Positions 1 to 9,506 of a DNA stretch of 64,000 nt are shown here, one piece after another (within the stretch, counting starts at the first letter, position 1; the number at the start of each line of letters is the position of its first letter). Source of the stretch: Aggregatibacter segnis (lineage in GTDB: Bacteria > Pseudomonadota > Gammaproteobacteria > Enterobacterales > Pasteurellaceae); assembly GCF_003130075.1 (NCBI RefSeq), contig NZ_NRCW01000001.1, forward strand, positions 346,666 to 410,665, read 5' to 3'. The notes below the pieces were generated by a model. It made no database searches. It was given only the letters and a program-made list of their open reading frames with translations, and was not told the DNA's origin. The position numbers were made by a program, and so were the translations under genes.

Positions 1-145
1 AAAAGTTTTACTGACAAATTGGGTAAATTTAAGCAATGCGTGCATAAAAAATCCTTAAAAATTAAAAGTACGAGTAGTGAAAAAAGGTAGTCAACATAGC
101 AGAAAATAGGAGAAATGAAAAAATATTTTCGGGGCGAAAAAGGCG

Positions 146-187
146 AAAACGTGAATTTTTTTATTTTCACAATTAATTCACGTTTTT
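146..187. terminator. Terminator downstream of glnE
   Basis: A perfect 12-bp inverted repeat (AAAACGTGAATT at 146-157, AATTCACGTTTT at 175-186) with a T-run on both strands lies just past the glnE stop codon. It can act on minus-strand glnE and on anything entering from the left edge. Positions 1-145 show no convincing gene. Confidence 0.7.
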
Positions 188-220
188 AACTCATGAAATT
201 CAGTCAAAAATGACCGCACT

Positions 221-3154
221 TTAATGGAACAAGCGCGCCCACATCTCTCGCACAAACGCCCGTTCTGCACAAAATTCCGACGCATCCACCACAGAGGGTA
301 AACCGAGTAAATTCAAATGGTGAATACGGTTGCGTAGATCTACATAACATTGTTTCAAACGTTCGCTATCGGCATCAGAAATCACGCCATATTCTGCCAT
401 GATTTCGAAAATCCGAACGTTATCTGACCAACGGGTGAGTGCGGGCTGCTGCGGCGAATGCGCCAACACCAAATATTGGGCGATAAATTCAATGTCCGTA
501 ATGCCGCCTTGGTCGGTTTTGATGTTGAATTGGGCGTCATCATGTTTTGCCAAATGTTCATACATTTTTTCCCGCATTTCGCAGACATCCTGTTTCAGTT
601 GAACTAAATCACGTGGTGCAGAAAGTACCTTGTGGCGAATGGTTTCAAATTCGTCTCGGAGTTTCTGTTCGCCGAACACTGCACGGCTACGCACCAAGGC
701 TTGTTTTTCCCAGGTCCAGGCTTCGTTTAGTTGATAGTTTTCAAAGGCGGCGAAAGAGCAACCAAGCAACCCTGCATCACCGGATGGGCGTAGGCGCATA
801 TCCACGTCATATAAAATCCCGGCGCTGGTATTCATGCTGAAAATACTGACGATTTTTTGCGCCAAACGTAAATAGAATTGGTTGCTGTCGATGACTTTTT
901 TGCCACCAACGGTTTGGCTATTGCTAGCGGGATCGTATAAGAAGACGAGATCTAAGTCAGATTTATAGCCTAATTCAATGCCGCCCAATTTTCCGTAGCC
1001 CACCACGAGGAAGTTTTTCTCTCCTTCTGCCAAATGTTCGGGCACCCCAAAACGCACGGCGATTTGTTGCCACGCCAAATTGACCACCGCGCCGATAATG
1101 GCCTCAGCCAAATAGGTGAGATGATCGCTCACTTTCATTACCGGCAACACGCCGAGAATATCGGCGGCGGCAATGCGGAGCAGGGCAGCGTGCTTAAACT
1201 GGCGCAAGCCGTCGATAAATTGTTCTTCGTCATCTTGCGGCAGACGTAATAAATATTGCTGTAATTCGGAAGCGTACTCGGTAAAGTGCGGTGGATTTCG
1301 CAGGGATTTTTGATCGAGCAATTCATCGAGCAAAATCGGGTGGCGCGCCACTTGTTCTGCAATAAATTTTGATTGGGAACACAGTTCGATAAGCTGCGTC
1401 AAGGCTTGCGGATTCTCTGCTAATAGCTCGAGGTAAGTGGTACGCGTGAGAATTTTTTCAATAATCGTCAAAATCCGTGGCAGTAAAACCGGGCTGTTGG
1501 GGGTGTGTAAAACTTGTTGCAACAGGTTTGGCATTAAGCGATTGAGCACTGCCCGCCCACGCACACCAATGGCATAACGAGGCAGTTCGTTGCGAAATTG
1601 CAACAGACGATCCAACACCGCATCTTGTTCCGCCTCCGGCACACCGTTTTGTTGCAAAATGCCGAGCAATTCTTGTTCGTCAAAATCCGCTTCGAGGAAA
1701 TCTTCCCACGCATTTTCCGATGTATTTTCTTCTTGTTCATCGCCAATTAATGACTGAAAAACCGACCGCACTTTGCGCTGATGTTCTTGTAATACGGCGA
1801 GAAAACTCGCCCAATCGTGAATCGGGTAGGTGACGGAAATACTTTCTTGTTGCGCACCCCATTGGGTAAATTCTGTGCAGGCGAAGATTAAACGTTGACG
1901 ATCCAATTCGTTATCGGGCAGTTGTTGGGTTTGTTGATCTTTGATGGCTTGCAACACATTTTCCGTACGGCGTAGAAATAAATAGGCGTGGCGCAAATCG
2001 GATTCCTGTTCGCAGGAAATTAAATTCAGCCTGCTCAGTTCCGGCAATAAATTCAGCAATTCGTGCTGCTGTAAGGCAATTTCCCGCCCACCGCGAATTA
2101 ACTGGAAAACCTGCACGATAAACTCAATTTCACGAATGCCACCCGCGCCCAATTTGATGTTATCGGTGAGGTTGCGGCGGCGTACTTCCCGTTCGATTTT
2201 TTGTTTCATCTCACGCAACGCCTGAATCACGCTGAAATCAATGTAGCGACGATATACAAACGGGCGCAATAAATTCTGTAAAACGGCAACATTGGGATCC
2301 GTTGCTTGCGCACCTAAAATTCGCCCTTTGATCATGGCGTAACGTTCCCAATCGCGTCCTTGATCCTGATAATACTGCTCCATGGCGTTAAAACTGAGTG
2401 CCAACGCACCACTGTCGCCAAAGGGACGTAAACGCATATCCGTGCGGTACACAAAGCCATCGGCGGTGTATTGATCTAACGCGTTAATCAAGCGTTGCCC
2501 CAAACGGGTGAAAAACTTCGCATTATCCACGCTACGGCGCGCACCTACGGTTTCCCCTTGGCTTGGATAAGTAAAAATCAAATCAATGTCGGAAGAAAAA
2601 TTCAGCTCAAAGCCGCCTAGTTTGCCCATGCCGAGAATGTATAATTGCTGCGCGTTGCCTTGCGCATCCATCGGCGTACCCATTTCTTCACACGCCCGTG
2701 CATAAAGCCAATCGCGCGCACCAATAATCAGGCTTTCAGCCAGTTGCGACAAGCGAATAAAAACCTGTTCCACCGTGGCAAAATTCAGGCTCTGGCAAAC
2801 ACTCAGCTTCACCATTTCACGGGCGCGAAACAGACGTAATTCCCGATAAAGCTGTTCTTCCGTTTGCACATGCTGTAACACCTCATCCAACCGCTCGACG
2901 TACTGGTCACAGTCCTCAAAGTGCGGTAGTTTTTCCCAACATTTTGCTAAAAACGCAGGCTGTTTCTGCCACGCCTCTGCCACAAAATCCGACATCGCCA
3001 CTGCCACAGCCATTTGTCCGATATTTGTTGCGGGATTTTCTCTTTGTTGTTCGATTTGTTCAAACAAAGTGGAATCGAATTTTTCCGGAAAAGAGTGAAT
3101 TAAAACCTCGGCAAGCGAACGGAGTTTATCGGTAAATTGAGCAACAAAAGACAT
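221..3154 (-). CDS. glnE: Bifunctional glutamine synthetase adenylyltransferase/deadenylase
   Basis: GlnE (977 aa, the usual length) adds AMP to, or removes it from, a tyrosine of glutamine synthetase in the cytosol under control of PII protein, matching ammonia assimilation to nitrogen supply. Two homologous nucleotidyltransferase halves are visible. Each has the family pattern of GKLGG, a Glu-Leu pair and an SDxD metal-binding motif: SSDIDLIF near residue 190 (deadenylase half) and KSDLDLVF near residue 735 (adenylylase half). The gene stands alone, divergent from cas3. The start at 3154 gives the expected N-terminus (MSFVAQF). Family assignment is firm; nothing odd is seen. Confidence 0.95.
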   Translation of the reverse strand: MSFVAQFTDKLRSLAEVLIHSFPEKFDSTLFEQIEQQRENPATNIGQMAVAVAMSDFVAEAWQKQPAFLAKCWEKLPHFEDCDQYVERLDEVLQHVQTEEQLYRELRLFRAREMVKLSVCQSLNFATVEQVFIRLSQLAESLIIGARDWLYARACEEMGTPMDAQGNAQQLYILGMGKLGGFELNFSSDIDLIFTYPSQGETVGARRSVDNAKFFTRLGQRLINALDQYTADGFVYRTDMRLRPFGDSGALALSFNAMEQYYQDQGRDWERYAMIKGRILGAQATDPNVAVLQNLLRPFVYRRYIDFSVIQALREMKQKIEREVRRRNLTDNIKLGAGGIREIEFIVQVFQLIRGGREIALQQHELLNLLPELSRLNLISCEQESDLRHAYLFLRRTENVLQAIKDQQTQQLPDNELDRQRLIFACTEFTQWGAQQESISVTYPIHDWASFLAVLQEHQRKVRSVFQSLIGDEQEENTSENAWEDFLEADFDEQELLGILQQNGVPEAEQDAVLDRLLQFRNELPRYAIGVRGRAVLNRLMPNLLQQVLHTPNSPVLLPRILTIIEKILTRTTYLELLAENPQALTQLIELCSQSKFIAEQVARHPILLDELLDQKSLRNPPHFTEYASELQQYLLRLPQDDEEQFIDGLRQFKHAALLRIAAADILGVLPVMKVSDHLTYLAEAIIGAVVNLAWQQIAVRFGVPEHLAEGEKNFLVVGYGKLGGIELGYKSDLDLVFLYDPASNSQTVGGKKVIDSNQFYLRLAQKIVSIFSMNTSAGILYDVDMRLRPSGDAGLLGCSFAAFENYQLNEAWTWEKQALVRSRAVFGEQKLRDEFETIRHKVLSAPRDLVQLKQDVCEMREKMYEHLAKHDDAQFNIKTDQGGITDIEFIAQYLVLAHSPQQPALTRWSDNVRIFEIMAEYGVISDADSERLKQCYVDLRNRIHHLNLLGLPSVVDASEFCAERAFVREMWARLFH

Positions 3155-3351
3155 GGTGAATCCTTATGAAAAATGATGCGTAAACTTTAGCATGAAATGG
3201 CGAAAATTTCAGGGGAGAAAAAGTGTGATTGCTATCTCAGAATGAAAAATCGGCGTTAGATGATATGTAATATTTTTGATATTCTTTTCGCAAACTCACA
3301 AATTATTTTGATGAGGAAGCTTCCCATTATTTTAACCTAAAAGGAACTGCG

Positions 3352-5823
3352 ATGAGCAAAAATCCGATTGCACATGTACGTCAATCTGATGGATTACAGC
3401 AATTACTTATTGATCACCTACTGGAAACCTCTACTATCTCAGGGCAACTCGCCGCAAAACTGGATTTAGGTTTTGTTGGTGAATTACTTGGCCTCATGCA
3501 CGATTTCGGTAAATATTCCCGAAAATTCCAAAAATATCTCCACGATGAAACGGGTTTGTTCAATCCTGATTTGGATGATGAAGAAAGTACACCGAACGGC
3601 AGTAAAGTTGACCACTCCACCGCCGGTGCGCAATGGGTTTACCGCGAATTGAGAAAATTTGGTGCAGAGCAGGGCATCGGGGAATTGTTCGGGCAAATGC
3701 TGGGTTTGTGCATTGCATCACACCACGGCGAAGGCTTGATTGACTGTTTGGATGGAGAAGGTAATCCGAAATGGATTGAGCGGTTTAATAAAACTGATGA
3801 ACTGACACATTTGGTGGAATGCGAACGAAATGCCGATGAAGTCGTTCAGCAAAAAGCATATGAATTGGCAGGAGAAAACCTGATTCGCAGCCTGCTAAAT
3901 GCAGTGAAACCGATTCTCTCTGATCAAGCCACCAATAACAAGATCAAAGAGTTTTATCTCGGCTGTCTGACCCGTTTCCTGTTTAGTTGCCTGATTGATG
4001 CTGACCGTATCAACAGCTCGGATTTTGAGCGAGAAGATCAAAAGGATGTCCGCCGTTTGACTGAAAAACCTGATTGGCAATCGGCGATTAATCAGTTGGA
4101 AACCAAATTAGCAGGTTTTGAAAACCGTTATCCTATCGATAAAATCCGCCGCAAAATTTCAGACGACTGCCTAAAAAGAGCGGCCGATTCTCAAGGTATT
4201 TATACGCTGACCGTGCCGACCGGTGGCGGTAAAACATTGGCTAGCTTGCGCTACGCTCTCCATCATGCGCAAAAGCATAATCTTGATCGCATTATCTACA
4301 TCATTCCCTATACTTCCATCATTGATCAAAATGCCCAAGCCGTGCGTGAGATTCTTGGTGAAGATTGGGTACTGGAACATCATTCTAATCTAGAACCTGA
4401 AAAACAAAGTTGGCAGGACAAATTGTTGTCCGAAAACTGGGATAAGCCTATTGTCTTCACCACGATGGTGCAGTTTCTAGATGCGTGGTTCGGCGGCGGT
4501 ACGCGCGGCGCACGCCATATCCACCCGATGACAAATAGCGTCTTGATTTTTGACGAAATCCAAACCCTGCCCGTGAAATGCATACATTTGTTTTGCAATG
4601 TGCTGAACTGGTTGACGGCATTTGGCAAAAGCACGGCGGTTTTGTGTACAGCGACGCAACCTTTACTCGGCGAATCGGGTTTGCAGAATTTCCCCGAAGA
4701 TAAAAGGGAAAGTATTGTCGTGCGCGGTTTACTAAGGTTGCCTGAAAATGCCGAAATCATGGGCAAGCATCAGGATTTGGATAAATTGTTTGCCGATTTA
4801 TCGCGCGTGGAAATCCGGTTCAACGAAAAAGCAGGCGGCTGGAATGTGGAAGAAGCGGGCGCATTTTTGCTGGAACAGTTTCAGACGACACCAAGCTGCC
4901 TATTTATCGTCAATACCAAAAAATGGGCGCAGGAGCTTTATCAATATTGCCAAAGGCAGAATGTGCCGCCCGAGGCCTTGTTTCATTTAAGCACCCACCA
5001 ATGTGCGGCGCACCGCAAAGCGATTTTTGACACCATCAAAGCTCGTCTGGAAAACAAACAACCCGTTATCTGCATCAGCACTCAGTTGATTGAAGCCGGC
5101 GTGGATATTTCTATGGCTTGCGTGATTCGCGCCTTGGGTGGGCTGGATAGCATTGCCCAAGCAGCGGGGCGTTGTAACCGGCATGGGGAGAAAGAAGGCA
5201 AAGGGCAGGTTTGGGTGTTGAATTTGCAGGAGCAGGATTTTACGCAGATATTACCCGATATTCAGGCAGGCAAAACCCATGTTGAACGCGTGTTTCGCGA
5301 TTTTACCGGACAGGATATTTTGCAGCCTGCCGCGATGGAGCGTTATTTTGAATACTATTTTTACCAGCGCAGCGATGAAATGTCGTATTCCGTCAAAAAC
5401 AGCACAACAGGTTCGCTGCTGGATTGGTTGAGCGATAACGCACGGAATCCTTATGGCGAAAAAAACAATAAAAGAAGCAAACCGTTGCCGTTGTTGATGC
5501 AATCCTTCAAAAGTGCAGGGCGTGTTTTCCAGACCATAGACGCACCGACACACGCCGTGATTGTGCCGTATGGCGAAGGTGTGGAACTCATTGCCAAACT
5601 CTGCGGCGAATGGGATCCAAAAGAAATGTATGACGCAAAGAAAAAAGCCCAGCGTTACAGCGTGAACGTTTTTCCCAAAGTATGGGATAAATTGCAAAAA
5701 GAAAACGCCCTGCATGAAACCATTGAAGGTTCAGGTATTTATTATCTCAAAGAACGCTATTACAACGATGAATTCGGCTTGTCTTTGGACGAAACAAGCG
5801 AAATGACTTTTTACGACTTATAG
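3352..5823 (+). CDS. cas3: CRISPR-associated helicase/nuclease Cas3 (type I-C)
   Basis: Cas3 is recruited to Cascade-bound DNA, unwinds it and degrades it. At 823 aa this is a fused HD nuclease and SF2 helicase. The HD domain shows HD at residues 50-51 (LMHDFGKYSRKFQ) and SHHGEG further on. The Walker A motif (PTGGGKT) is near residue 290, the DExx box is DEIQ near 400, and a QAAGRCNRHG motif VI lies in the helicase C-terminal half. It is the first gene of the I-C operon, with AAGGA ahead of ATG 3352 and cas5c 7 bp downstream. It carries 10-mer cores of the neisserial uptake sequence at 4158-4167 and 4880-4889 and no perfect Pasteurellaceae signal that I found. Confidence 0.95.
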   Translation: MSKNPIAHVRQSDGLQQLLIDHLLETSTISGQLAAKLDLGFVGELLGLMHDFGKYSRKFQKYLHDETGLFNPDLDDEESTPNGSKVDHSTAGAQWVYRELRKFGAEQGIGELFGQMLGLCIASHHGEGLIDCLDGEGNPKWIERFNKTDELTHLVECERNADEVVQQKAYELAGENLIRSLLNAVKPILSDQATNNKIKEFYLGCLTRFLFSCLIDADRINSSDFEREDQKDVRRLTEKPDWQSAINQLETKLAGFENRYPIDKIRRKISDDCLKRAADSQGIYTLTVPTGGGKTLASLRYALHHAQKHNLDRIIYIIPYTSIIDQNAQAVREILGEDWVLEHHSNLEPEKQSWQDKLLSENWDKPIVFTTMVQFLDAWFGGGTRGARHIHPMTNSVLIFDEIQTLPVKCIHLFCNVLNWLTAFGKSTAVLCTATQPLLGESGLQNFPEDKRESIVVRGLLRLPENAEIMGKHQDLDKLFADLSRVEIRFNEKAGGWNVEEAGAFLLEQFQTTPSCLFIVNTKKWAQELYQYCQRQNVPPEALFHLSTHQCAAHRKAIFDTIKARLENKQPVICISTQLIEAGVDISMACVIRALGGLDSIAQAAGRCNRHGEKEGKGQVWVLNLQEQDFTQILPDIQAGKTHVERVFRDFTGQDILQPAAMERYFEYYFYQRSDEMSYSVKNSTTGSLLDWLSDNARNPYGEKNNKRSKPLPLLMQSFKSAGRVFQTIDAPTHAVIVPYGEGVELIAKLCGEWDPKEMYDAKKKAQRYSVNVFPKVWDKLQKENALHETIEGSGIYYLKERYYNDEFGLSLDETSEMTFYDL

Positions 5824-5830
5824 GAGCAAT

Positions 5831-6553
5831 ATGGACAGCAAAATCAGTTTCCGCGTATGGGGACGGCAAGCCCTGTTTACCGACCCGGTTACCAAAATCG
5901 GCGGCGAAAAATTCAGCTACCAAGTGCCGACATACGAAGCTATTAAAGGCATCGTCAAAAGCATTTACTGGAAGCCAACTTTGATATGGCATATCGACCG
6001 CATCCGCGTAATGAAGCCCATCCGCACCCAAAGCAAATCCACCAAGCCGCTGGATTGGAACGGTGGCAACACTTTGGCGATTTACACCTTTTTGCAGGAC
6101 GTGGAATACCAAGTAGAAGCCCATTTTGAATGGAACGAGTATTGGGAAGAATTGGCAGGCGATCGCAATTTCGGCAAACATATCGCCATTGCCAGAAGAA
6201 TGTTGGAACGCGGAGGGCGGCAGGATATTTTTCTCGGCACGCGCGATTGCCAAGGCTATGTTGAGCCGTGCACTTTCGGTGAAGGCGAAGGGTTTTACGA
6301 TGAAATCGATAATTTGGATTTTGGCCTGATGTTCCATAGTTTCGGCTATCCCGAAGAAACCGGAAAGCCGGAATTGGTCAGCCGTTTTTGGATGGCGAAT
6401 ATGCAAAACGGTGTGATTGAGTTTCCAAGCATCGATGATACAGAAGGTCGTCTGAAAACCCGATTTATCCGCAAAATGCAGCCTGAAAAACCGTTCAAGC
6501 GCGGCGAAAACGTCAAGTCTGTGGAAGATGAAGCCAAGGAGCTGGAATTATGA
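5831..6553 (+). CDS. cas5c: Cas5c/Cas5d crRNA-processing endoribonuclease (type I-C)
   Basis: In type I-C systems Cas5 takes over the role of Cas6: it cuts pre-crRNA at the base of the repeat hairpin and then stays in Cascade bound to the 5' handle. At 240 aa the protein is family-sized. The N-terminal stretch FRVWGRQALFTDP followed by SYQVPTYEAIKGIVKSIYW is the typical Cas5d RRM-like start. TAGGAG lies 5 nt before ATG 5831, and the stop overlaps the cas8c start by 4 bp (ATGA), so the two are translationally coupled. An exact 12-mer AGGTCGTCTGAA (neisserial uptake dialect) is at 6445-6456. Confidence 0.93.
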   Translation: MDSKISFRVWGRQALFTDPVTKIGGEKFSYQVPTYEAIKGIVKSIYWKPTLIWHIDRIRVMKPIRTQSKSTKPLDWNGGNTLAIYTFLQDVEYQVEAHFEWNEYWEELAGDRNFGKHIAIARRMLERGGRQDIFLGTRDCQGYVEPCTFGEGEGFYDEIDNLDFGLMFHSFGYPEETGKPELVSRFWMANMQNGVIEFPSIDDTEGRLKTRFIRKMQPEKPFKRGENVKSVEDEAKELEL

Positions 6554-8631
6554 GCTGGATGCAGAAACTTTATCGGACATATGAATATGTCCAAGAACAA
6601 GGTTTGAATGATGAAGACTTGGCATTGCCGTTTCATATGTCCAAAGCGGTTCATTTAAAAGTTATTTTGAATGATAAAGCAGAGCTCGTTGGGGCAGAGA
6701 GATTTGAGGTAAAGAAACAAGTTCCAATACAGGTAACTGAAAAATCATCAAAACGTGCAGGATCAACTATCGCTTCTTATGCGTTACATGATGGCTTGCA
6801 ATATATTGCTAAAACAGCGGGAAATTACTTAACAATTGAATATCTTTCTAAAGTGGCTGAGAAGGACAACGGAAAGAAATGGAAAGAATTTCTTGCAGGG
6901 ACTGATGAAGATAAACAGAAATTTGCCGATACGGAAAAAGCAAAATATAAAGATTGTTTTGAGTTTTATGAAAAGCAATTATCTGGCTGGACTGAGTTTG
7001 GAAATTTAAAAGAAATAAATATTGTTTTGCAATATATTCAAAAAGGTTCATTGATTGAAGATTTGTTAGTGAAACAGATTCTTTCTTTTAAGGATAATAT
7101 TTTGTCGGCAGGAAAAGATGATCCTTTTAGCTTGACCATTGTATGGGCTGTTGAAATATCTAACGATCCACATTCGGATTTATGGAGTAAAAACAGTATA
7201 AAAAAACAATGGATAAAATATCAAGAGAGCCAGTCTGGAGAAGAAAGTGAACAACCAGAATTATGCTACATCACTGGTAAAAGAGATTATGCGGCAAAGG
7301 CTTATCCCAAAATCGAGGGTAATGCGAAATTGGTTTCTGCTAATGATACCAGTGGCTTTACTTTTCTTGGTCGGTTCTTATCAGACAAGCAAGCAGTAGC
7401 TTTGGGGAGAGATGTTTCTCAAAAAGCTTTTAATATGCTGAAGTGGCTTATAAAACGCCAAGGCATCCGAAACGGAGATCAAGTTACCGTCGCCTGGGCA
7501 ATCAGCGGCAAACCCGTCCCATCGCCGATGAAAGACATTTCCAGCGAAATTGATTGGGATAATTTGGATCTAAGTACGGCTGAAAATCCCGATGAATTTT
7601 CATCGCAAGCATCGTCTGAACAGCCATCCCTTGATTGGTCTGTAAATATCGGGCGTGCTGCTGCACAAATTATCAAAAAGAAACTGCACGGCTATCAGGC
7701 AGAATTGAAAGCCCACGAACAAATCTCCCTGATTATGCTCGATTCTGCCACGCCGGGGCGCATGGCATTGACTTATTACCAAGAATTTCTGCCCACCGAC
7801 TATTTCGCCAATTTAGACGCATGGATTGACGATTTTTCTTGGTATCAGCGTTACAGCATTGAGCAACCGAATGCTAAAAAATCAGATAAAAAGAAAACAC
7901 TTTGGGCTTTCGTCCCGCCGTCGCCTTACAGCATTGCCGAAGCCGTGTACGGCAAATCCCTGTCCGATACACTCAAAAAACAGCTTTATGCCCGACTTCT
8001 GCCTGTTATCGCAGGCGGAACATCCGTGCCGATTCCTGAAGATTTGGTGCGCCAAAGTTTTCAGGCAGCCTGCAACCCTAATGGCTGCGAAAACTGGGAA
8101 TGGCAAAGAAACATCGGCGTCGCCTGCGCCCTATACAAAGGCTGGCGCGCCCGTAAATATCCATCACAACGGAGATATTCTATGAGCTTAGATACTGAAA
8201 ACCGCTCGCGCGATTATATATTTGGCAGATTACTGGCAGTTGCCGAACATTTAGAACGCACCGCATTGAGAATAGCCAATGAAACCCGTGCAACTAATGC
8301 GGAAAACTATATGCAGCGTTTTGTTATGTGTCCGTTTCATACATGGGAGCAGCTTGAAACCAATCTGAAACCGTATAAAGACAGATTGCGTAAAGACTAC
8401 CCGATTAGGATTGCGGAAAAATTCGTTTTAACCAGCCCGATAGGCTTTTTGAATAATCGAGAAAACGAAATTAATCAGCTTATATGCGTGCTGGATGATT
8501 TGAAACAGAAAGGATGCGATTTAGACAAACCTTTGGAACCAGAATTCCTGTTGGGATACCACAGCCAAAAAATGGCGTATCACAACAAATCCAACCAACC
8601 CGAGCAAGAAGTAACCAAAACCCATGAATAA
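6550..8631 (+). CDS. cas8c: Cas8c (Csd1) large subunit of type I-C Cascade
   Basis: Cas8c recognises the PAM and helps unwind target DNA inside Cascade. It is 693 aa, somewhat longer than the Csd1 proteins I remember (about 560-610). It starts within the cas5c stop codon and is followed 21 bp later by cas7c. Composition changes inside the gene: 7021-7080 has 15 G+C of 60, whereas 8041-8100 has 31 of 60, so the N-terminal half may have been exchanged by recombination. An internal ribosome-binding site and ATG at 8171-8184 probably produce Cas11c. TTCAGGCAGCCT at 8060-8071 is an exact neisserial uptake 12-mer. Assignment rests on operon position and C-terminal similarity. Confidence 0.88.
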   Translation: MSWMQKLYRTYEYVQEQGLNDEDLALPFHMSKAVHLKVILNDKAELVGAERFEVKKQVPIQVTEKSSKRAGSTIASYALHDGLQYIAKTAGNYLTIEYLSKVAEKDNGKKWKEFLAGTDEDKQKFADTEKAKYKDCFEFYEKQLSGWTEFGNLKEINIVLQYIQKGSLIEDLLVKQILSFKDNILSAGKDDPFSLTIVWAVEISNDPHSDLWSKNSIKKQWIKYQESQSGEESEQPELCYITGKRDYAAKAYPKIEGNAKLVSANDTSGFTFLGRFLSDKQAVALGRDVSQKAFNMLKWLIKRQGIRNGDQVTVAWAISGKPVPSPMKDISSEIDWDNLDLSTAENPDEFSSQASSEQPSLDWSVNIGRAAAQIIKKKLHGYQAELKAHEQISLIMLDSATPGRMALTYYQEFLPTDYFANLDAWIDDFSWYQRYSIEQPNAKKSDKKKTLWAFVPPSPYSIAEAVYGKSLSDTLKKQLYARLLPVIAGGTSVPIPEDLVRQSFQAACNPNGCENWEWQRNIGVACALYKGWRARKYPSQRRYSMSLDTENRSRDYIFGRLLAVAEHLERTALRIANETRATNAENYMQRFVMCPFHTWEQLETNLKPYKDRLRKDYPIRIAEKFVLTSPIGFLNNRENEINQLICVLDDLKQKGCDLDKPLEPEFLLGYHSQKMAYHNKSNQPEQEVTKTHE
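8182..8631 (+). CDS. cas11c: Cas11c small subunit by internal initiation in cas8c
   Basis: GGAG at 8171-8174 lies 7 nt before an in-frame ATG at 8182, giving a 149-aa helical C-terminal product that begins MSLDTENRSRDYIFGRLLAV. Type I-C Cascade is known to contain a small subunit (Cas11c) made from an internal start near the 3' end of cas8c. The spacing, the strength of the ribosome-binding site and the product size match that precedent. The separate product is an inference; the reading frame itself is the same as cas8c. Confidence 0.65.
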   Translation: MSLDTENRSRDYIFGRLLAVAEHLERTALRIANETRATNAENYMQRFVMCPFHTWEQLETNLKPYKDRLRKDYPIRIAEKFVLTSPIGFLNNRENEINQLICVLDDLKQKGCDLDKPLEPEFLLGYHSQKMAYHNKSNQPEQEVTKTHE

Positions 8632-8652
8632 CCCATTTAAAGGAAAAATAAG

Positions 8653-9492
8653 ATGAGCTTAACCAAAAAAATCGACTTTGCCTTAATCCTGAAAGTAACC
8701 AATGCCAACCCTAACGGCGACCCCTTAAACGGCAATCGCCCACGTGCCGATTTCCAAGGCTTCGGTGAAATGACCGACGTATGCCTGAAACGTAAAATCC
8801 GCGACCGCCTGCAAGATAGTGGCGAGAGTATTTTTGTGCAATCGGACGAAAAGAAAACCGACGGCATGACCAGCCTGGCCAACCGCGCAAAAGACAAAAA
8901 TGTCGGCTTGGGTGCGGATGCCTTTAACGCTAAAAAAGCCAACAAAGACGATACCGCCAAGAAAGCCTGTGAAAAATGGCTAGATGTGCGTAGTTTCGGA
9001 CAGGTCTTCGCATTCAGCGGCGACGGCAGCAGCGGCATTTCCATCGCCGTGCGTGGACCCGTTACTATTCAATCCGCATTCAGTGTTGAGCCGATCAGCA
9101 TCACCAGCACCCAAATCACCAAAAGCGTCAGCGGCGAAGGCGATGGCACGAAAAAGAGCTCCGACACCATGGGCATGAAACACCGCGTCGATCAGGGCGT
9201 GTACGTTGCCTTTGGTGCAATGTCGCCGCAGCTTGCCGAGCGCACCGGCTTTTCAGACGACGATGCCGAAAAAATCAAAGCCGTACTCACCAAACTCTTT
9301 GAAGGCGACGCATCATCCGCTCGCCCCGAAGGCAGCATGCAGGTGCTGAAACTTATCTGGTGGGAACACAACAGCAAAGCAGGGCAATATTCTTCCGCCA
9401 AAGTACACGGCAGCCTGAAAGTAAATGCAGATGGCAGCTATGAACTGGAAAACCTTAACGGTTTAGTTCCGCAGGAAATCGACGGCTTCTAA
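8653..9492 (+). CDS. cas7c: Cas7c (Csd2) backbone subunit of type I-C Cascade
   Basis: Cas7 polymerises along the crRNA spacer and forms the Cascade backbone. This 279-aa protein shows the Csd2 N-terminus (FALILKVTNANPNGDPLNGN, then RPR) and the DVRSFGQVFAF segment typical of the family. AAGGA precedes ATG 8653, and cas4 follows 14 bp after the stop. Partial neisserial uptake motifs occur at 9252-9261 (TTCAGACGAC) and 9409-9419 (GGCAGCCTGAA). Base composition is richer in G+C than the chromosomal genes on either side of the locus. Confidence 0.95.
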   Translation: MSLTKKIDFALILKVTNANPNGDPLNGNRPRADFQGFGEMTDVCLKRKIRDRLQDSGESIFVQSDEKKTDGMTSLANRAKDKNVGLGADAFNAKKANKDDTAKKACEKWLDVRSFGQVFAFSGDGSSGISIAVRGPVTIQSAFSVEPISITSTQITKSVSGEGDGTKKSSDTMGMKHRVDQGVYVAFGAMSPQLAERTGFSDDDAEKIKAVLTKLFEGDASSARPEGSMQVLKLIWWEHNSKAGQYSSAKVHGSLKVNADGSYELENLNGLVPQEIDGF

Positions 9493-9506
9493 AAACATTC
9501 AAAAAG

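Noticed and set aside
115..189. 24-codon frame with a good AGGAGA site near the left edge
   Set aside because: It runs into the glnE terminator hairpin and the peptide has no recognisable feature; probably chance.
5747..6406. 219-codon minus-strand frame opposite cas5c
   Set aside because: It lies antisense to a recognised Cas gene, has no ribosome-binding site and resembles no known family.
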